Of a DNA stretch of 64,000 nucleotides, positions 15,785-25,102 are shown piece after piece. Source of the stretch: Gemmatimonadaceae bacterium (GTDB taxonomy: Bacteria > Gemmatimonadota > Gemmatimonadetes > Gemmatimonadales > Gemmatimonadaceae); the NCBI GenBank assembly GCA_035606695.1, contig DATNEW010000033.1, positions 120,050 through 184,049 of the forward strand, in the 5' to 3' direction. Made by a program: the position numbers and the translations under genes. Within the stretch, counting starts at the first letter, position 1. Every line of letters begins with the position of its first letter. The notes under the pieces were generated by a model. It had not been told where the DNA came from. It ran no database searches and was given only the letters and a program-made list of their open reading frames with translations.

Positions 15785-18550
15785 ATGCTTGCCGAACTGC
15801 TGAGCGACATCCGATATCGCCTCCGCGCGTTGTTCTCGCGCCCGTCCCTCGAGCGAGAGCTCGACGCCGAGCTGCGCTTCCATGTCGAACGCGAAGCGGA
15901 GAAGTACGAGCGGCAAGGCATGTCGCGGGACGCGGCGCTCCGCCGCGCGCGCCTCGAGTTCGGCGGCGTCGAACAAATGAAGGAAGCGAGCCGCGATACG
16001 CGCGGGACGGCGCGCCTCGAGTCCATCGTGCGCGATGTGCGCTTTGCCGTTCGATCGCTCAAAGGCCGACCCGCCTTCGCGCTGACGGTCATCACCACGC
16101 TCGCACTCGGCATCGGCGCCAATACCGCGATCTTCACGCTCGTCGACGCGCTCTTACTGCGTCCGCTGCCGGTAGCGCATCCCGAGCAACTCGTGATCGT
16201 GAGCGATCCCACGCAGGTGAACAACAACAATGTGGGCTCTCCGCTCACCGGCTTCGTGTCGTTCCTGCTCTACCGGGACGTGCGCGCGCGCAACACGGTG
16301 TTCACCGACATGTACGCGAACGGATGGTCGGGGCCGATAGACGTGCAGATGGGCGCTGGCACCGGGGCAACGGTCGAACAGCCGCACGCACGATTCGTGA
16401 CCGGCAACTTCTTTTCGGTGCTTGGCGTGCCCGCCTACGCCGGACGCACCTTCACCGCGGCCGAAGATGAAACGCCGGGACAGGATCCCGTCGCGGTCAT
16501 CACGTACGAGTATTGGCAGCGCCGCTTCTCGGGGTCGAGCGCCGCGATCGGCAGCGTCATGCGCGTCAACGACGTCGCCGTGACGATCATCGGCGTGACG
16601 CCGCCGGGCTTCAGCGGCGACATCATCGGCCAGCCGTTGGATTTCTGGCTGCCGATGATGATGGACCCGGCGATTCAGCCGGGTATGAACAAATTGGACG
16701 ATCGCGCGTGGTCGTGGCTCATGATGATGGGCCGGCTCAAGCCGGGCGTTACGCTCGAGCAGGCGCGCCAGCAGGTGAGCGCGGTCGAGGCGAACGCGAT
16801 CCGCGAAAATCTTTCCGGCCGCGCGCTGTCGCAGTTCGACGATGGCCTCAAGGCGAATCCCGTTCCAGTCGTGTCGGGCGCCCGCGGATTTTCCGAACGG
16901 CGCGCCGAGTATGCAAAGGCGCTGTGGGTGCTGATGGCGGCGGTCGGCTTGGTGATTCTCGTCGTCTGCGCGAACGTCTCGAGTCTGATGCTGGCGCGCA
17001 TCGTCGCGCGCCGCCGCGAAATGACGGTCCGCATGACGCTCGGCGCGGCACGAGGACGGTTGATTCAGCAACTGCTCGTGGAAGGGATGTTGCTCGCGAT
17101 CGTGTCGAGCGTGCTCGGACTGCTCGCCGCGACATGGGGCAGCCGAGTGTTGCTCACGACCGTGCACGTCGGTTCGGCTGTCTCCGGCCCGATCGCGATC
17201 GATACGACACTCGATGCGCGGGTACTCGTCTTCACGGGCGCAATGACGCTTGCCTGCGTGCTGTTGTTTGGTTTGTTGCCTGCGTTTCGCGCGACGCGGG
17301 TCGACCTCGCGACGTCGCTGCGTTCACAAGGACGAAACCTGATGGGCGGTGCGCGAGTCGGCGGAGGCCGCGTTCCGTTTGGGCGCGCGCTCGTCGTGGC
17401 GCAGATCGCGTTGTCGATGCTGCTGCTCATGGGCGGCGGATTGCTCGTGCGGAGTATGCAACAACTTCTGCACGGCGACATCGGCGCGGATCGCGATCAC
17501 GTGATTGCGGTGCGCGTACGGACGTCGCGTTCGCAGTACGTCGGGGCGCGCCTGGGTCAATTGCGGCGCGATCTCGCGGACCGGATCGGCCGTGTGCCTG
17601 GTGTGGATGCCGCCGCATTCGCCGATCACGGATTGTTCAGCGGGGGGGCCGCCGGGGGCCGCGTCGATGTGTCGGGATTCGTACCACAAGCGGATTCGGA
17701 GCGCATCGTTTCAATCGATCAGGTCGGCCCAAACTTTTTCCACGCCATTGGCGCGCGGTTGATTCGCGGCCGCGACATGGAGTCGCACGATCTCGAGACG
17801 GGACCGCCCGCCACAGGTGCTGTCGTGATCAACGAGACGATGGCGAAAAAGTACTTCGCTGCTCGTAACCCGCTCGGCGGTACGGTGACGCTGGCCGACA
17901 CGCTGCACTATACCGTCGTCGGGGTCGTGCGCGATTTTCAAAGCAAGAACGTTCGCGGCCAGCCGATTCGCGAGATGTACACCGTGTTCAGCAATCCGAA
18001 CGTGGGCAACTCGGGGGCGGCCAAACTCGTGGTGCACGTTCGAGGAGATCCGTCGCGCTTCGTCGAGCCGATTCGTCGTGCGGTGGAAAACGTTGCCCCA
18101 GCGCTCCAGGTCCAGGTCGATCCAGTGAACGACCTCGTGCGCGGTACGGTATCGCAGGACGTGCTGCTCGTGCAGGTGACGATGTTCTTCTGCGTCGTCA
18201 CGTTGGTGCTCGCGGCGCTGGGCTTATACGGTGTCACCGCATATTCGACCAGTCAGCGCACCAGCGAATTCGGCTTACGCGCGGCGCTCGGTGCCGAGCC
18301 GGGCGACGTGACGCGAATGGTGCTTGGCGAGGCGGTACGCGTGGCCATTATCGGAATTGTCATCGGCGTACCGGCGGGGTTTGTCGGAGCGCGATTGATT
18401 CGAACGCAGCTTTTTGCCGTCGGGGCGATCGACGTGCCGTCGCTCAGTCTCGCGATCGTGGTCCTGGTGACGACGGCGGTCGTCGCGAGCTATTTGCCGG
18501 CGAGGCGCGCGGCGAGCGTTGGGCCGTTGGAGGCGCTGCGGTTGGAGTAG
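15785..18550 (+). CDS. ADOP-type MacB/FtsX permease
   Basis: 921 residues, full length for the family. An N-terminal prefix (residues 1-75, ERELDAELRFHVEREAEKYE and FGGVEQMKEASRD) precedes the first TM and MacB periplasmic domain (RFAVRSLKGRPAFALTVITT, LALGIGANTAIFTLVDALLL). Then come the first FtsX domain (about 375-500, RREMTVRMTLGAARGRL), a second MacB-like region (VVGVVRDFQS), and the second FtsX domain (about 800-920, SEFGLRAALGAEPGDV), ending VGPLEALRLE. Such orphan permeases have no dedicated ATPase next to them; role and substrate are unknown. Unlike the others here it has no PadR partner. Start follows GAGAGGAAACG. Confidence 0.93.
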   Translation: MLAELLSDIRYRLRALFSRPSLERELDAELRFHVEREAEKYERQGMSRDAALRRARLEFGGVEQMKEASRDTRGTARLESIVRDVRFAVRSLKGRPAFALTVITTLALGIGANTAIFTLVDALLLRPLPVAHPEQLVIVSDPTQVNNNNVGSPLTGFVSFLLYRDVRARNTVFTDMYANGWSGPIDVQMGAGTGATVEQPHARFVTGNFFSVLGVPAYAGRTFTAAEDETPGQDPVAVITYEYWQRRFSGSSAAIGSVMRVNDVAVTIIGVTPPGFSGDIIGQPLDFWLPMMMDPAIQPGMNKLDDRAWSWLMMMGRLKPGVTLEQARQQVSAVEANAIRENLSGRALSQFDDGLKANPVPVVSGARGFSERRAEYAKALWVLMAAVGLVILVVCANVSSLMLARIVARRREMTVRMTLGAARGRLIQQLLVEGMLLAIVSSVLGLLAATWGSRVLLTTVHVGSAVSGPIAIDTTLDARVLVFTGAMTLACVLLFGLLPAFRATRVDLATSLRSQGRNLMGGARVGGGRVPFGRALVVAQIALSMLLLMGGGLLVRSMQQLLHGDIGADRDHVIAVRVRTSRSQYVGARLGQLRRDLADRIGRVPGVDAAAFADHGLFSGGAAGGRVDVSGFVPQADSERIVSIDQVGPNFFHAIGARLIRGRDMESHDLETGPPATGAVVINETMAKKYFAARNPLGGTVTLADTLHYTVVGVVRDFQSKNVRGQPIREMYTVFSNPNVGNSGAAKLVVHVRGDPSRFVEPIRRAVENVAPALQVQVDPVNDLVRGTVSQDVLLVQVTMFFCVVTLVLAALGLYGVTAYSTSQRTSEFGLRAALGAEPGDVTRMVLGEAVRVAIIGIVIGVPAGFVGARLIRTQLFAVGAIDVPSLSLAIVVLVTTAVVASYLPARRAASVGPLEALRLE

Positions 18551-18575
18551 CGTGCGCCGTACTGTAATTGCACAG

Positions 18576-19322
18576 CTATTGGCGGTCGAACACGAGGATG
18601 TGCGGGTCCTCTCCCGCAATGGCTGGAGTCAGCGTCATCGTTTTGAGATCCGAGGAGAGCTCGAGCCGTATGCGGGGAGTGACTTGGCCATCGCTCGCCT
18701 TGCGCATCAATTCAATCGTGTGTTCATCCAGCCGGCGCACCAAGGTCGCGGGGAATTGCACGTTTCCCGTGACTTGAGTAGCGGAATCGACAATGGCAAG
18801 TCCGCCTTCGTCGTAGGGCCGGATCTGTAACACGACGACGTAGTTCACGGCTTGCAGGCTCGTACTTACCCACGTCCCCGCGAAACCCGATTCTCCGGCG
18901 CGTCGCTCGTAGACATAGTTCAGCTGGAAGGGCGAGCCGTCGGCATTGAACGAGGTGAAATGATCGGTCAGCGCCTTGCCGTCCTTTGAAAGACTCCAAT
19001 TCGCGGTGATCGTGGTGCGGCCGTTCGTCTTGCGAATGACCTTCCACTTGTCGCCTTCGACCGCGACCGCGAGGGTGCCGTCTCCGGAGAGGGGCGTCCT
19101 TTGGTCTGTGCCATCGACGACGATCGTCTCCGGTCCACCGCCGAAATTGAACGTGTACTTGTTGCCGCCGGCGCTCTCCACCTTCATGCGATCGGTGAGC
19201 GTGCTCTTGGACGGATTGAGCTTCCAATCACCGACGAACGGGCTGTCCGCCGCGCGCGGTGCGGCTGGTGCGGCCGCGAGGAGACAGGGAAGGAGCAGTA
19301 GTCGAAGGCTGCGCTTGATCAT
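18576..19322 (-). CDS. Secreted lipocalin-like beta-barrel protein
   Basis: 248 residues with signal peptide (LLLLPCLLAAAPAAPRAA, cleavage near 25). The mature protein begins SPFVGDWKLNPSKSTLTDRM, the opening of a secreted family common in Acidobacteria and Gemmatimonadota with lipocalin-like strands. It continues with repeated beta strands such as RTTITANWSLSKDGKAL. No enzyme motif is visible. It is convergent with the ADOP gene and divergent from the propeller gene at 19525; a short dyad sits in the shared upstream region. Confidence 0.78.
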   Translation of the reverse strand: MIKRSLRLLLLPCLLAAAPAAPRAADSPFVGDWKLNPSKSTLTDRMKVESAGGNKYTFNFGGGPETIVVDGTDQRTPLSGDGTLAVAVEGDKWKVIRKTNGRTTITANWSLSKDGKALTDHFTSFNADGSPFQLNYVYERRAGESGFAGTWVSTSLQAVNYVVVLQIRPYDEGGLAIVDSATQVTGNVQFPATLVRRLDEHTIELMRKASDGQVTPRIRLELSSDLKTMTLTPAIAGEDPHILVFDRQ

Positions 19323-19371
19323 CGGCGGATCCTTTGCGTGTCAACCTTAACCTTAAGAGCGGATTTTGTCT

Positions 19372-19387
19372 TTCACAATAATGTGAA
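19372..19387. promoter_or_regulatory. TTCACA-N4-TGTGAA dyad between divergent genes
   Basis: A perfect 6-bp inverted repeat with spacer ATAA lies in the 202-bp region between the lipocalin-like gene (minus) and the propeller gene (plus). The arms are those of CRP/FNR sites but in reversed order, so a CRP site is not claimed. An AT-rich stretch (CTTAACCTTAAG) lies just upstream. Confidence 0.35.
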
Positions 19388-19524
19388 GCGGGCATCTCCC
19401 TCTCTTGGCAGTTTCCTTACTCATGTCCCAGTCCAACGTCGGACAACGTACGACGGAGCCGGGACGTGGCCCGCTGCTTGTAATCTTCCTGGCAGTTTGG
19501 ACGCGATAGGTTTGGAGGTGTCGT

Positions 19525-20490
19525 ATGGCCTCTTACCGGAGCTCGCCCATGTTCCGCCCCCGCTGGCTTGCCGTCGCTGTCGCCGCAGTCACGTTCGCTG
19601 GTTCCGCGACTGGTGCGCAGACGTCGCATTATCACGTCGTGAAGACGATCGACATCGGTGCCGCGCGCGCCGATTACATCATCATCGATCTCGAAGGCCG
19701 CCGCCTTTACGGACTTGGTGACAAGGTGGTCGATGTGGACAACGACAACGTCATCGGCACGGTCGAAGGGGGCGGAGGCGGCTACGCGATCGACCACGAG
19801 GATAACCGCGGCCTCGTCCGCAACGGCACGCTCTTCGATCTCAAGACGCTCGCCGTTACCGGGCACGTGGACGCCAAGGGCGACGGGAGCCGCTATGATC
19901 CGGTCACGCATCGGGCGTTCGTCTGGGCCGGCAAGGATGGTTGGGTGGTCGACATGCGCACCGGCAACTTGCTCTCGAAGACGATGATCGGAGACGGGCT
20001 CGAGTCGGCCGCGGCCGACGGGAAAGGGAAGCTCTACGCCGCCATCGAGGACAAGGGCGGCCTCGAACAGTTCGATACGCGAACGCTAAAGATCGAAAAG
20101 ACGTGGGACGTTCCCGGCTGCGGACGCGCGCAGGGGCTCACCATGGACACGGAGACGCGCCGCGTGTTCATGGCCTGTGATACGGACGTCGTCGTCGTGA
20201 ACGCCGACAACGGCGCCGTCGTGTCGCGCGTTCGCGTGCCGAGCCGCGCGGATATGAACTGCTTCGATCGCACGACCAAGCTCGTGTTCAATCCGAATCG
20301 CGCCGATAGCACGCTGACGGTGATTCACGAGGACTCGCCGTCGAAGTTCACCGTCGCCGAGAAAGTGCCCGAGGGTGGAGCGGCGCGCACCTGCGCGGTC
20401 GATGAGAAAACGCACAAGGTGTACGTGTTCTACTATGAGGGAAATCCGCGGCAGGGCGGCAAATTATTGGCATCGGTGCTCGCCCCGTAA
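19525..20490 (+). CDS. Secreted YncE-like beta-propeller protein
   Basis: 321 residues; signal peptide at residues 12-32 (LAVAVAAVTFAGSATGAQ). The rest is a seven-bladed-type propeller with repeated short strands: RLYGLGDKVVDVDNDNVIG, KDGWVVDMRTGNLLSKTMIG, GLEQFDTRTLKIEKTWDVPG, RRVFMACDTDVVVVNADNGA. A strong GGAGG (19514-19518) six bases before ATG 19525 decides the start over the ATG at 19549. Propellers of this family bind partners or ligands in the periplasm; no enzymatic motif is seen. A second, diverged propeller of the same type is at 29170-30276. Confidence 0.85.
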   Translation: MASYRSSPMFRPRWLAVAVAAVTFAGSATGAQTSHYHVVKTIDIGAARADYIIIDLEGRRLYGLGDKVVDVDNDNVIGTVEGGGGGYAIDHEDNRGLVRNGTLFDLKTLAVTGHVDAKGDGSRYDPVTHRAFVWAGKDGWVVDMRTGNLLSKTMIGDGLESAAADGKGKLYAAIEDKGGLEQFDTRTLKIEKTWDVPGCGRAQGLTMDTETRRVFMACDTDVVVVNADNGAVVSRVRVPSRADMNCFDRTTKLVFNPNRADSTLTVIHEDSPSKFTVAEKVPEGGAARTCAVDEKTHKVYVFYYEGNPRQGGKLLASVLAP

Positions 20491-20502
20491 CGCCGGATTC
20501 AG

Positions 20503-22008
20503 TCAGCGGCCAATCGCCGCGCGGATTCCCTGAACGAAGCTGCTCCACGCGAACGGACCATAATTCTGGACGCAGAAAACGCTGTCCACGTCGAGCCGCT
20601 CGCGCGCGACGGCGTTTACGAGATCCGTTGCCTCCGTTTCGAGGAACCCGGCGGCCGGCTGGCCGTCCGCCGATCGGTTCATGAACACGAGGTCCGCACC
20701 GTACAGCAGTTTATGTCCGGGAAAGTACGCCATCAGCATGCGCTCGGCGTACGGCCCGCCGACTGGATAGAGCACGATTTGATTGTCGCCGCGGCCGATC
20801 GTTGTCTTGCCCGAAACGGCGACGACGCGTGGCTCGCGCCGTGAGCGCGCCAGCGAATCGGGCGCGAGCGTGTGCGGCGCGGCTGCGAGGCGTTTCAGGA
20901 ACGGAATGCTGTTCGCCTGCGCGTAGATCGGAATTCCGAGCGCCATCGCCTCGCGAACGCCGCCAAGATGTGCCCAGGGATCGGACGTCATCACGAGCGC
21001 CTTCACCGGCGCGCCGGGCCACCGCCGGCGCGCTTCGTCGATGACGTCGTGCAGGTAAGCAGCGCTGATGTGCGCCTCGAAGATCACGACGCCGTCGGCC
21101 TGTTTGACCAGCGTTTGCGACCAGAAGTCGGGAACGCGTACGATGCCGGCTATGAGCTCCGCCGGTTGGCCGCGCATGCCGAGTCGAAACCGCGAGAAGT
21201 TCTGGAGCGATGCACTGGCGTACCGCCGCCGCGCCGAGTCCGCAACGACGAACGAGTCGGACGGGACGGCTGATGCCGTGACCGCGGTGGCGTACGTCAC
21301 GTCGCGAAGTGGCTCGCCATTCAGCGAGATTTTTTGCTGCATCGGCCAGTAGGAGCCCGCGGCCGTTATCTGCCAATCGACGTTCTCGGTGCGCATCGTG
21401 ACGTCGCCGAACGGGGCCCAGCGAAAGTTGTCGGCATAGGGCCGCACAATCTCTACGGCATCCGGCAGGCGCGTCGCTCGGCTCACCTCGATGCGCATGC
21501 GGCCGTTCCGCCAGGGAAAGGAGACGACGTCGTGGGGCACGCCGAAGCGTGTGACTGCTGATTCCCGGCGAAGCTCGGTCGAGGCGGCGGCAAGTTGCAG
21601 CACGCGTTCCGGTTCGCCGTCGACGCGATCGATGTAATCCTCGAATGTCCCGTGCGAGCCGCCCGCGTAGGCTCCGTTGGCGAGCACGACGAGCACGGAA
21701 TCGGTCAGGATCGTCACGCGGTCCGGACCTGTTGCCGCACCCGGGCGGATCGATTGGTCGGTGCGGCGCAATCTCCCGCCGGCGACGTCGTATAACTCGG
21801 AGAAACGCGCGTACGCGACGCGCCAAGGACCCTCGGCGCGCTCCGCATTTCCGAGAATCCACGTGTGCTCGATTCCGGTGAGCGTCACCGAGACGATGGC
21901 GCTCCTGTCGGCGTGGTGCAGCGCCGCGATCGCCTCGTGGACGATAGACTGCGGCGTGTTGGGACGAGGTTGCGCCGCGAAGAGCAAAGCGACGACGTGT
22001 GCGAGCAT
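20503..22008 (-). CDS. Secreted MBL-fold-like protein with degenerate metal site
   Basis: 501 residues with a short signal-like N-terminus. The first half is a beta-rich domain with few landmarks (FSELYDVAGGRLRRTDQSI). The second half from about 290 follows the metallo-beta-lactamase fold: IVRVPDFWSQTLVKQADGVV, then APVKALVMTSDPWAHLGGVR at about 334-353. In active members the last motif reads THxHxDHxGG; here it is TSDPWAHLGG (residues 341-350), so only His347 remains. The later strand YFPGHKLLYGADLVF matches the C-terminal motif region. Zinc hydrolase activity is unlikely. Convergent with the propeller gene, 12 bp apart. Confidence 0.78.
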   Translation of the reverse strand: MLAHVVALLFAAQPRPNTPQSIVHEAIAALHHADRSAIVSVTLTGIEHTWILGNAERAEGPWRVAYARFSELYDVAGGRLRRTDQSIRPGAATGPDRVTILTDSVLVVLANGAYAGGSHGTFEDYIDRVDGEPERVLQLAAASTELRRESAVTRFGVPHDVVSFPWRNGRMRIEVSRATRLPDAVEIVRPYADNFRWAPFGDVTMRTENVDWQITAAGSYWPMQQKISLNGEPLRDVTYATAVTASAVPSDSFVVADSARRRYASASLQNFSRFRLGMRGQPAELIAGIVRVPDFWSQTLVKQADGVVIFEAHISAAYLHDVIDEARRRWPGAPVKALVMTSDPWAHLGGVREAMALGIPIYAQANSIPFLKRLAAAPHTLAPDSLARSRREPRVVAVSGKTTIGRGDNQIVLYPVGGPYAERMLMAYFPGHKLLYGADLVFMNRSADGQPAAGFLETEATDLVNAVARERLDVDSVFCVQNYGPFAWSSFVQGIRAAIGR

Positions 22009-22101
22009 GTCGCGAAATCTCCGAAGAGTGTCGCGTCATGATAGTGTCCGGTGCGAGACTCGGCGGCTCACGTCGGCCGGTTTTGTCGGGAACGGCTTTG
22101 T

Positions 22102-22809
22102 CTACGTCGCGAACGGCTTGAGAAGTTCAGCGATCGATGCGCGCCGCCTCCGGCTCACCGGTAACGCGACGCCGCCGATGACGACCTCCGCGTTGCCACC
22201 CGCGAGACGGCGAACTTCCATGATTCGATCGCGGCGCACGATGTACGACCGGTGAACGCGACAGAATAGGCGCGGATCGAGCGTGCGGTCCAATGTGTCG
22301 AGCGATGCACGAACCAAGAATCGTTTGCCGCGCGAGACAACCGCGGCGTAGACGTCGTCGGCTGCGATGTAGTCGACGTCGTCCGTCGGAATGACGATGT
22401 CGCGTGTCCCCACACGAGCGACGAAATGCCGCGGATAGACGTGACCTCCGCCGAGGCGGTGCCTGATGCGCTCCACGGCCTCGTCGAAGCGCGGCTCGAC
22501 GAGCGGCTTGGTCAGATAGTCGACTGCCGCGACCGCGAACGCGGGCAATGCGAATTCCTCATACGCGGACACGAACACAACGAGCGCGCTGGCTCGTGAG
22601 CCATCGCCCTCGGCTACCTCGAGGCCGCTCCTCAACGGCATGCGGACGTCGAGGAACGCGACGTCCGGCGCCAGCCGCGTGATGGCGTCGTGCGCGGCAT
22701 CGCCATCCGCGCACGATGCGATGACGGATACGTCGGAATGGCGCGCGAGCAATTGCTCGACGACGCGGCGCGACATCGGTTCGTCGTCGGCGACGATGGC
22801 GCGAATCAT
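22102..22809 (-). CDS. LytTR-family response regulator
   Basis: 235 residues from ATG 22809. Receiver domain residues 1-115: acidic pocket Asp8/Asp9, phosphoacceptor Asp54 in VAFLDVRMPLRSGLEV, and YLTKPL with the conserved Lys. LytTR DNA-binding domain from about 130 (VDYIAADDVYAAVVSRGKRF, RVHRSYIVRRDRIMEVRRLA). The start overlaps the stop of the kinase gene (ATGA at 22809-22806), so the pair is one operon. LytTR proteins bind direct repeats at promoters of envelope or extracellular genes. Candidate targets nearby are the divergently oriented hydrolase and the MBL-fold gene just downstream, by position only. Confidence 0.93.
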   Translation of the reverse strand: MIRAIVADDEPMSRRVVEQLLARHSDVSVIASCADGDAAHDAITRLAPDVAFLDVRMPLRSGLEVAEGDGSRASALVVFVSAYEEFALPAFAVAAVDYLTKPLVEPRFDEAVERIRHRLGGGHVYPRHFVARVGTRDIVIPTDDVDYIAADDVYAAVVSRGKRFLVRASLDTLDRTLDPRLFCRVHRSYIVRRDRIMEVRRLAGGNAEVVIGGVALPVSRRRRASIAELLKPFAT

Positions 22810-23906
22810 CCAGGTGCGGCGGCGGGTGGCATCCACGGAATGACGATGTCGACCGCCACACCGGGGCCGGACTCGGCGTTGGCGACCAGTACGCTGGCGC
22901 TCGATCCGTACATGCGTTCCAGGCGACTGCGTGCGTTGGCGATCCCGAGGCCGGCGATCGCCGGCGCGGTAAGACCGCGCCCATCGTCGCGAACGCTCAG
23001 GCGGAGCGTTGCGTCGACGCGCGACGCGGCGATGGTGACGCTATTGCCGGCGCGCTCGCGCAGAATGCCGTGCTTGAGGGCGTTCTCGACGAAGGGCTGC
23101 AGAATGAATCGCGGAACTCGCGCGCGACTGAGCTCCGGCGGGATGTGAATCGCGACGGCGAGGCGGTCGCCGAAGCGCATGCGCTCGATCTCGAGATACC
23201 GTGTCAGGAAATCCAGTTCTTCAGCGAGCGTGGTTTCATGGCGTCCGTCGGCGCTCATCGCAACGCGGAACACGTCGCCGAGCAGCGCGAGTGCTCGGAT
23301 GGCGTCATCCCCGCGCTGATCGCGGACGAGTCCCATGACCGCGTTGAGCGCATTGAACAAGAAGTGCGGTTGAAACTGCATGCGGAGCGTCGCCAACTGG
23401 GCGTCGCGCAGCTGCGTTTCCAGCTCGAGCGCTTGCTGCTCGCGCTCACGGAGACGTGCCTGGCTCGCGAGCGCATGGCCGATAATGACCACGGCGAAGT
23501 ACGCGAGCGTCGTCGCCGGCAGCTGCCCGATGAACCAACTCGATGCCGATGCCGCGAGCGAGCGAGACGACGGCCGAACGAGCGCCCCGACGAATGCGTC
23601 GGCGGCCGCGGCGATGAGACTCGCCGCGAGCGACGCGCCGGCGTGCACGAGGAAGTTGCCGCGCTTCTCGCGGCGCCCCAACGGAAATCGTTCGGCAAGA
23701 CGTAGAATCGCCGGCGTGAATGCCGCCCACGCATACCACTGCGGTGCCTCGCTCACGAAGGCCCGCCACACCGGAATCGGGTGTCCGGCTTGCCGCGCGA
23801 ATACCACCGTCTCGAGGGTGGAGAGGAGGGCGGGGATGGACCAGATCGCGAATGACAGGCGACCAGTCAAGCGAGCGTGGCGCGTTGGCGCGTCCGGGCG
23901 GGACAT
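22806..23906 (-). CDS. LytS/YehU-type sensor histidine kinase
   Basis: 366 residues: about four TMs in the first 145 residues, a short coiled segment (ARLREREQQALELETQLRDA), then the His_kinase domain with phosphoacceptor His181 in MQFQPHFLFNALNAV. The ATPase domain follows, with N-box PRFILQPFVENALKHGI near 265-281 and G-box motifs DDGRGLTAP and GLGIANARSRLERMYG. It phosphorylates the LytTR regulator encoded by the overlapping downstream gene. No extracytoplasmic sensor domain is evident, so the signal is probably sensed in or near the membrane. Confidence 0.93.
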   Translation of the reverse strand: MSRPDAPTRHARLTGRLSFAIWSIPALLSTLETVVFARQAGHPIPVWRAFVSEAPQWYAWAAFTPAILRLAERFPLGRREKRGNFLVHAGASLAASLIAAAADAFVGALVRPSSRSLAASASSWFIGQLPATTLAYFAVVIIGHALASQARLREREQQALELETQLRDAQLATLRMQFQPHFLFNALNAVMGLVRDQRGDDAIRALALLGDVFRVAMSADGRHETTLAEELDFLTRYLEIERMRFGDRLAVAIHIPPELSRARVPRFILQPFVENALKHGILRERAGNSVTIAASRVDATLRLSVRDDGRGLTAPAIAGLGIANARSRLERMYGSSASVLVANAESGPGVAVDIVIPWMPPAAAPG

Positions 23907-24042
23907 GCTGAAACTTGTGATACGGATGTCAGCGGAGCAACGTCCGGCCCGTTGGGGGGTGCGGCGCAGTGAGAGTAGCGAAATCGCCGCGTGGCGGCAT
24001 ATTCTCTTCGCTCACGCCATGGTTTTTCTACGGAACGATCAT

Positions 24043-25035
24043 ATGACACGCGCACCGCGAGCCGCGGGTTCACTGGTGGCACCATTTTCGGCAAGCATTC
24101 GGCGCTCGTCGCGTCTCGTCGGCGTCGCACTTGTCCTCGCGGTCAATCGGCTGGGTGCGCAGACCCCGCACGACACGGTGACGGTGACTGGAATCGTCGT
24201 CTACCGGGTCAATCCGTCGGTGGCCGATTCATCATCCGATCGCCGTTTCGACAACCCGCATTACATCAGCTTCGATCGCTCCGCCAAGGCGGATGCGCCG
24301 CTCCTCGTCTTCTTTCCGGGCACGGGCGGCCGCCCACAGAACACGACGGTGTTCTCCGACGTCGCCGTGAAGCAGGGCTACCGCGTCATCGGCCTGGAAT
24401 ACGTCGACACGCCCGCAGTCCAGCAAGTGTGTCCGCGTGAGCCCGACCCGGGATGCGCGGAGAAAGTCCGCCGCAAGCGGATCTATGGCGACGACGTCAC
24501 GTCGCTCATCGACGACCGCGCCGAGGAGTCGATTGTCGCGCGACTCACCAAGCTTCTCGCGTATCTCGATCGACAGCATCCGGGTGAACACTGGTCGCAA
24601 TATCTCAAGGACGGACAACCGGATTGGTCGCGCATCGCCGTCTCCGGTTTGTCGCAGGGGGCAGGGATGGCCGCGTACATCGCGCAGCGCACGATGGTCG
24701 CGCGCGCGGTGCTGTTCTCGAGCCCGTGGGACAACTACGGTCCGCGACACGTGCTGGCCCCGTGGGTGACGCGCGGATCCGGCGCGACGCCGTCCGATCG
24801 ATGGTACGCGGCGTATCATCGCAATGAGAACACCGCCGATTTGATCGCGCGCGCCTACTCGGCCCTCCGCATTCCGCGCGATCACATTCACGTGTTCACG
24901 TTGGAGCCCGCGGCGATCCTGTCGCAGAATCCGAATCACCTGAGCGTGGTGACGAACGGCGCCACCCCTCGAAAAGCAGACGGTACACCCGCCTATCTCG
25001 AGGAATGGCGCGCCATGCTCGGCGACATGCGCTGA
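24043..25035 (+). CDS. Secreted alpha/beta-hydrolase-fold protein
   Basis: 330 residues from ATG 24043 (in-frame ATG 24019 adds 8 residues; a much longer open frame upstream runs antisense through the kinase gene and is not credible). A signal peptide ends near VNRLGAQ. The alpha/beta-hydrolase core shows LLVFFPGTGGRPQNTTVF (oxyanion region), Ser204 in VSGLSQGAGMAAYIA as nucleophile, and a C-terminal HLSVVTNG with a candidate His. Resembles secreted poly-ester/feruloyl-esterase-like hydrolases; substrate unknown. The last nine codons and stop (25007-25037) are repeated exactly at 29121-29151. Confidence 0.82.
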   Translation: MTRAPRAAGSLVAPFSASIRRSSRLVGVALVLAVNRLGAQTPHDTVTVTGIVVYRVNPSVADSSSDRRFDNPHYISFDRSAKADAPLLVFFPGTGGRPQNTTVFSDVAVKQGYRVIGLEYVDTPAVQQVCPREPDPGCAEKVRRKRIYGDDVTSLIDDRAEESIVARLTKLLAYLDRQHPGEHWSQYLKDGQPDWSRIAVSGLSQGAGMAAYIAQRTMVARAVLFSSPWDNYGPRHVLAPWVTRGSGATPSDRWYAAYHRNENTADLIARAYSALRIPRDHIHVFTLEPAAILSQNPNHLSVVTNGATPRKADGTPAYLEEWRAMLGDMR

Positions 25036-25037
25036 GC
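25007..25037. repeat. 31-bp exact direct repeat, left copy
   Basis: This 31-bp sequence covers the last codons and stop of the hydrolase gene. An identical copy lies at 29121-29151 just after the cupredoxin stop. Within it, GCGCCATG and CATGCGC form an imperfect dyad around an 8-base core. Identity ends on both sides at the stated bases (T/C before, A/G after). A pair like this at a gene 3' end resembles the att sites of integrative elements, but no integrase gene is present between the copies. Confidence 0.85.
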
Positions 25038-25083
25038 AGCCTGGCGTCCATCCTGGCGCAACCGGCGGCACCGTGATTAATAT

Positions 25084-25101
25084 GGGGGAGACCCCCTTTT
25101 T
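25084..25101 (+). terminator. Short GC hairpin with T5 after the hydrolase gene
   Basis: GGGGG (25084-25088), loop AGA, CCCCC (25092-25096) and TTTTT (25097-25101) make a compact intrinsic-terminator shape 48 bp past the hydrolase stop. The stem is only 5 bp but all G:C. It argues that the following gene starts at 25103 rather than at 25073 or 25082. Confidence 0.5.
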
Positions 25102-25102
25102 G

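Noticed and set aside
16154..17167. 337-residue minus-strand open frame inside the ADOP gene
   Set aside because: Shadow of a well-supported gene; no domain and no ribosome binding site.
23986..23998. GCCGC-GTG-GCGGC dyad between the LytS kinase and the hydrolase
   Set aside because: Too short and too common in this base composition to call a site.
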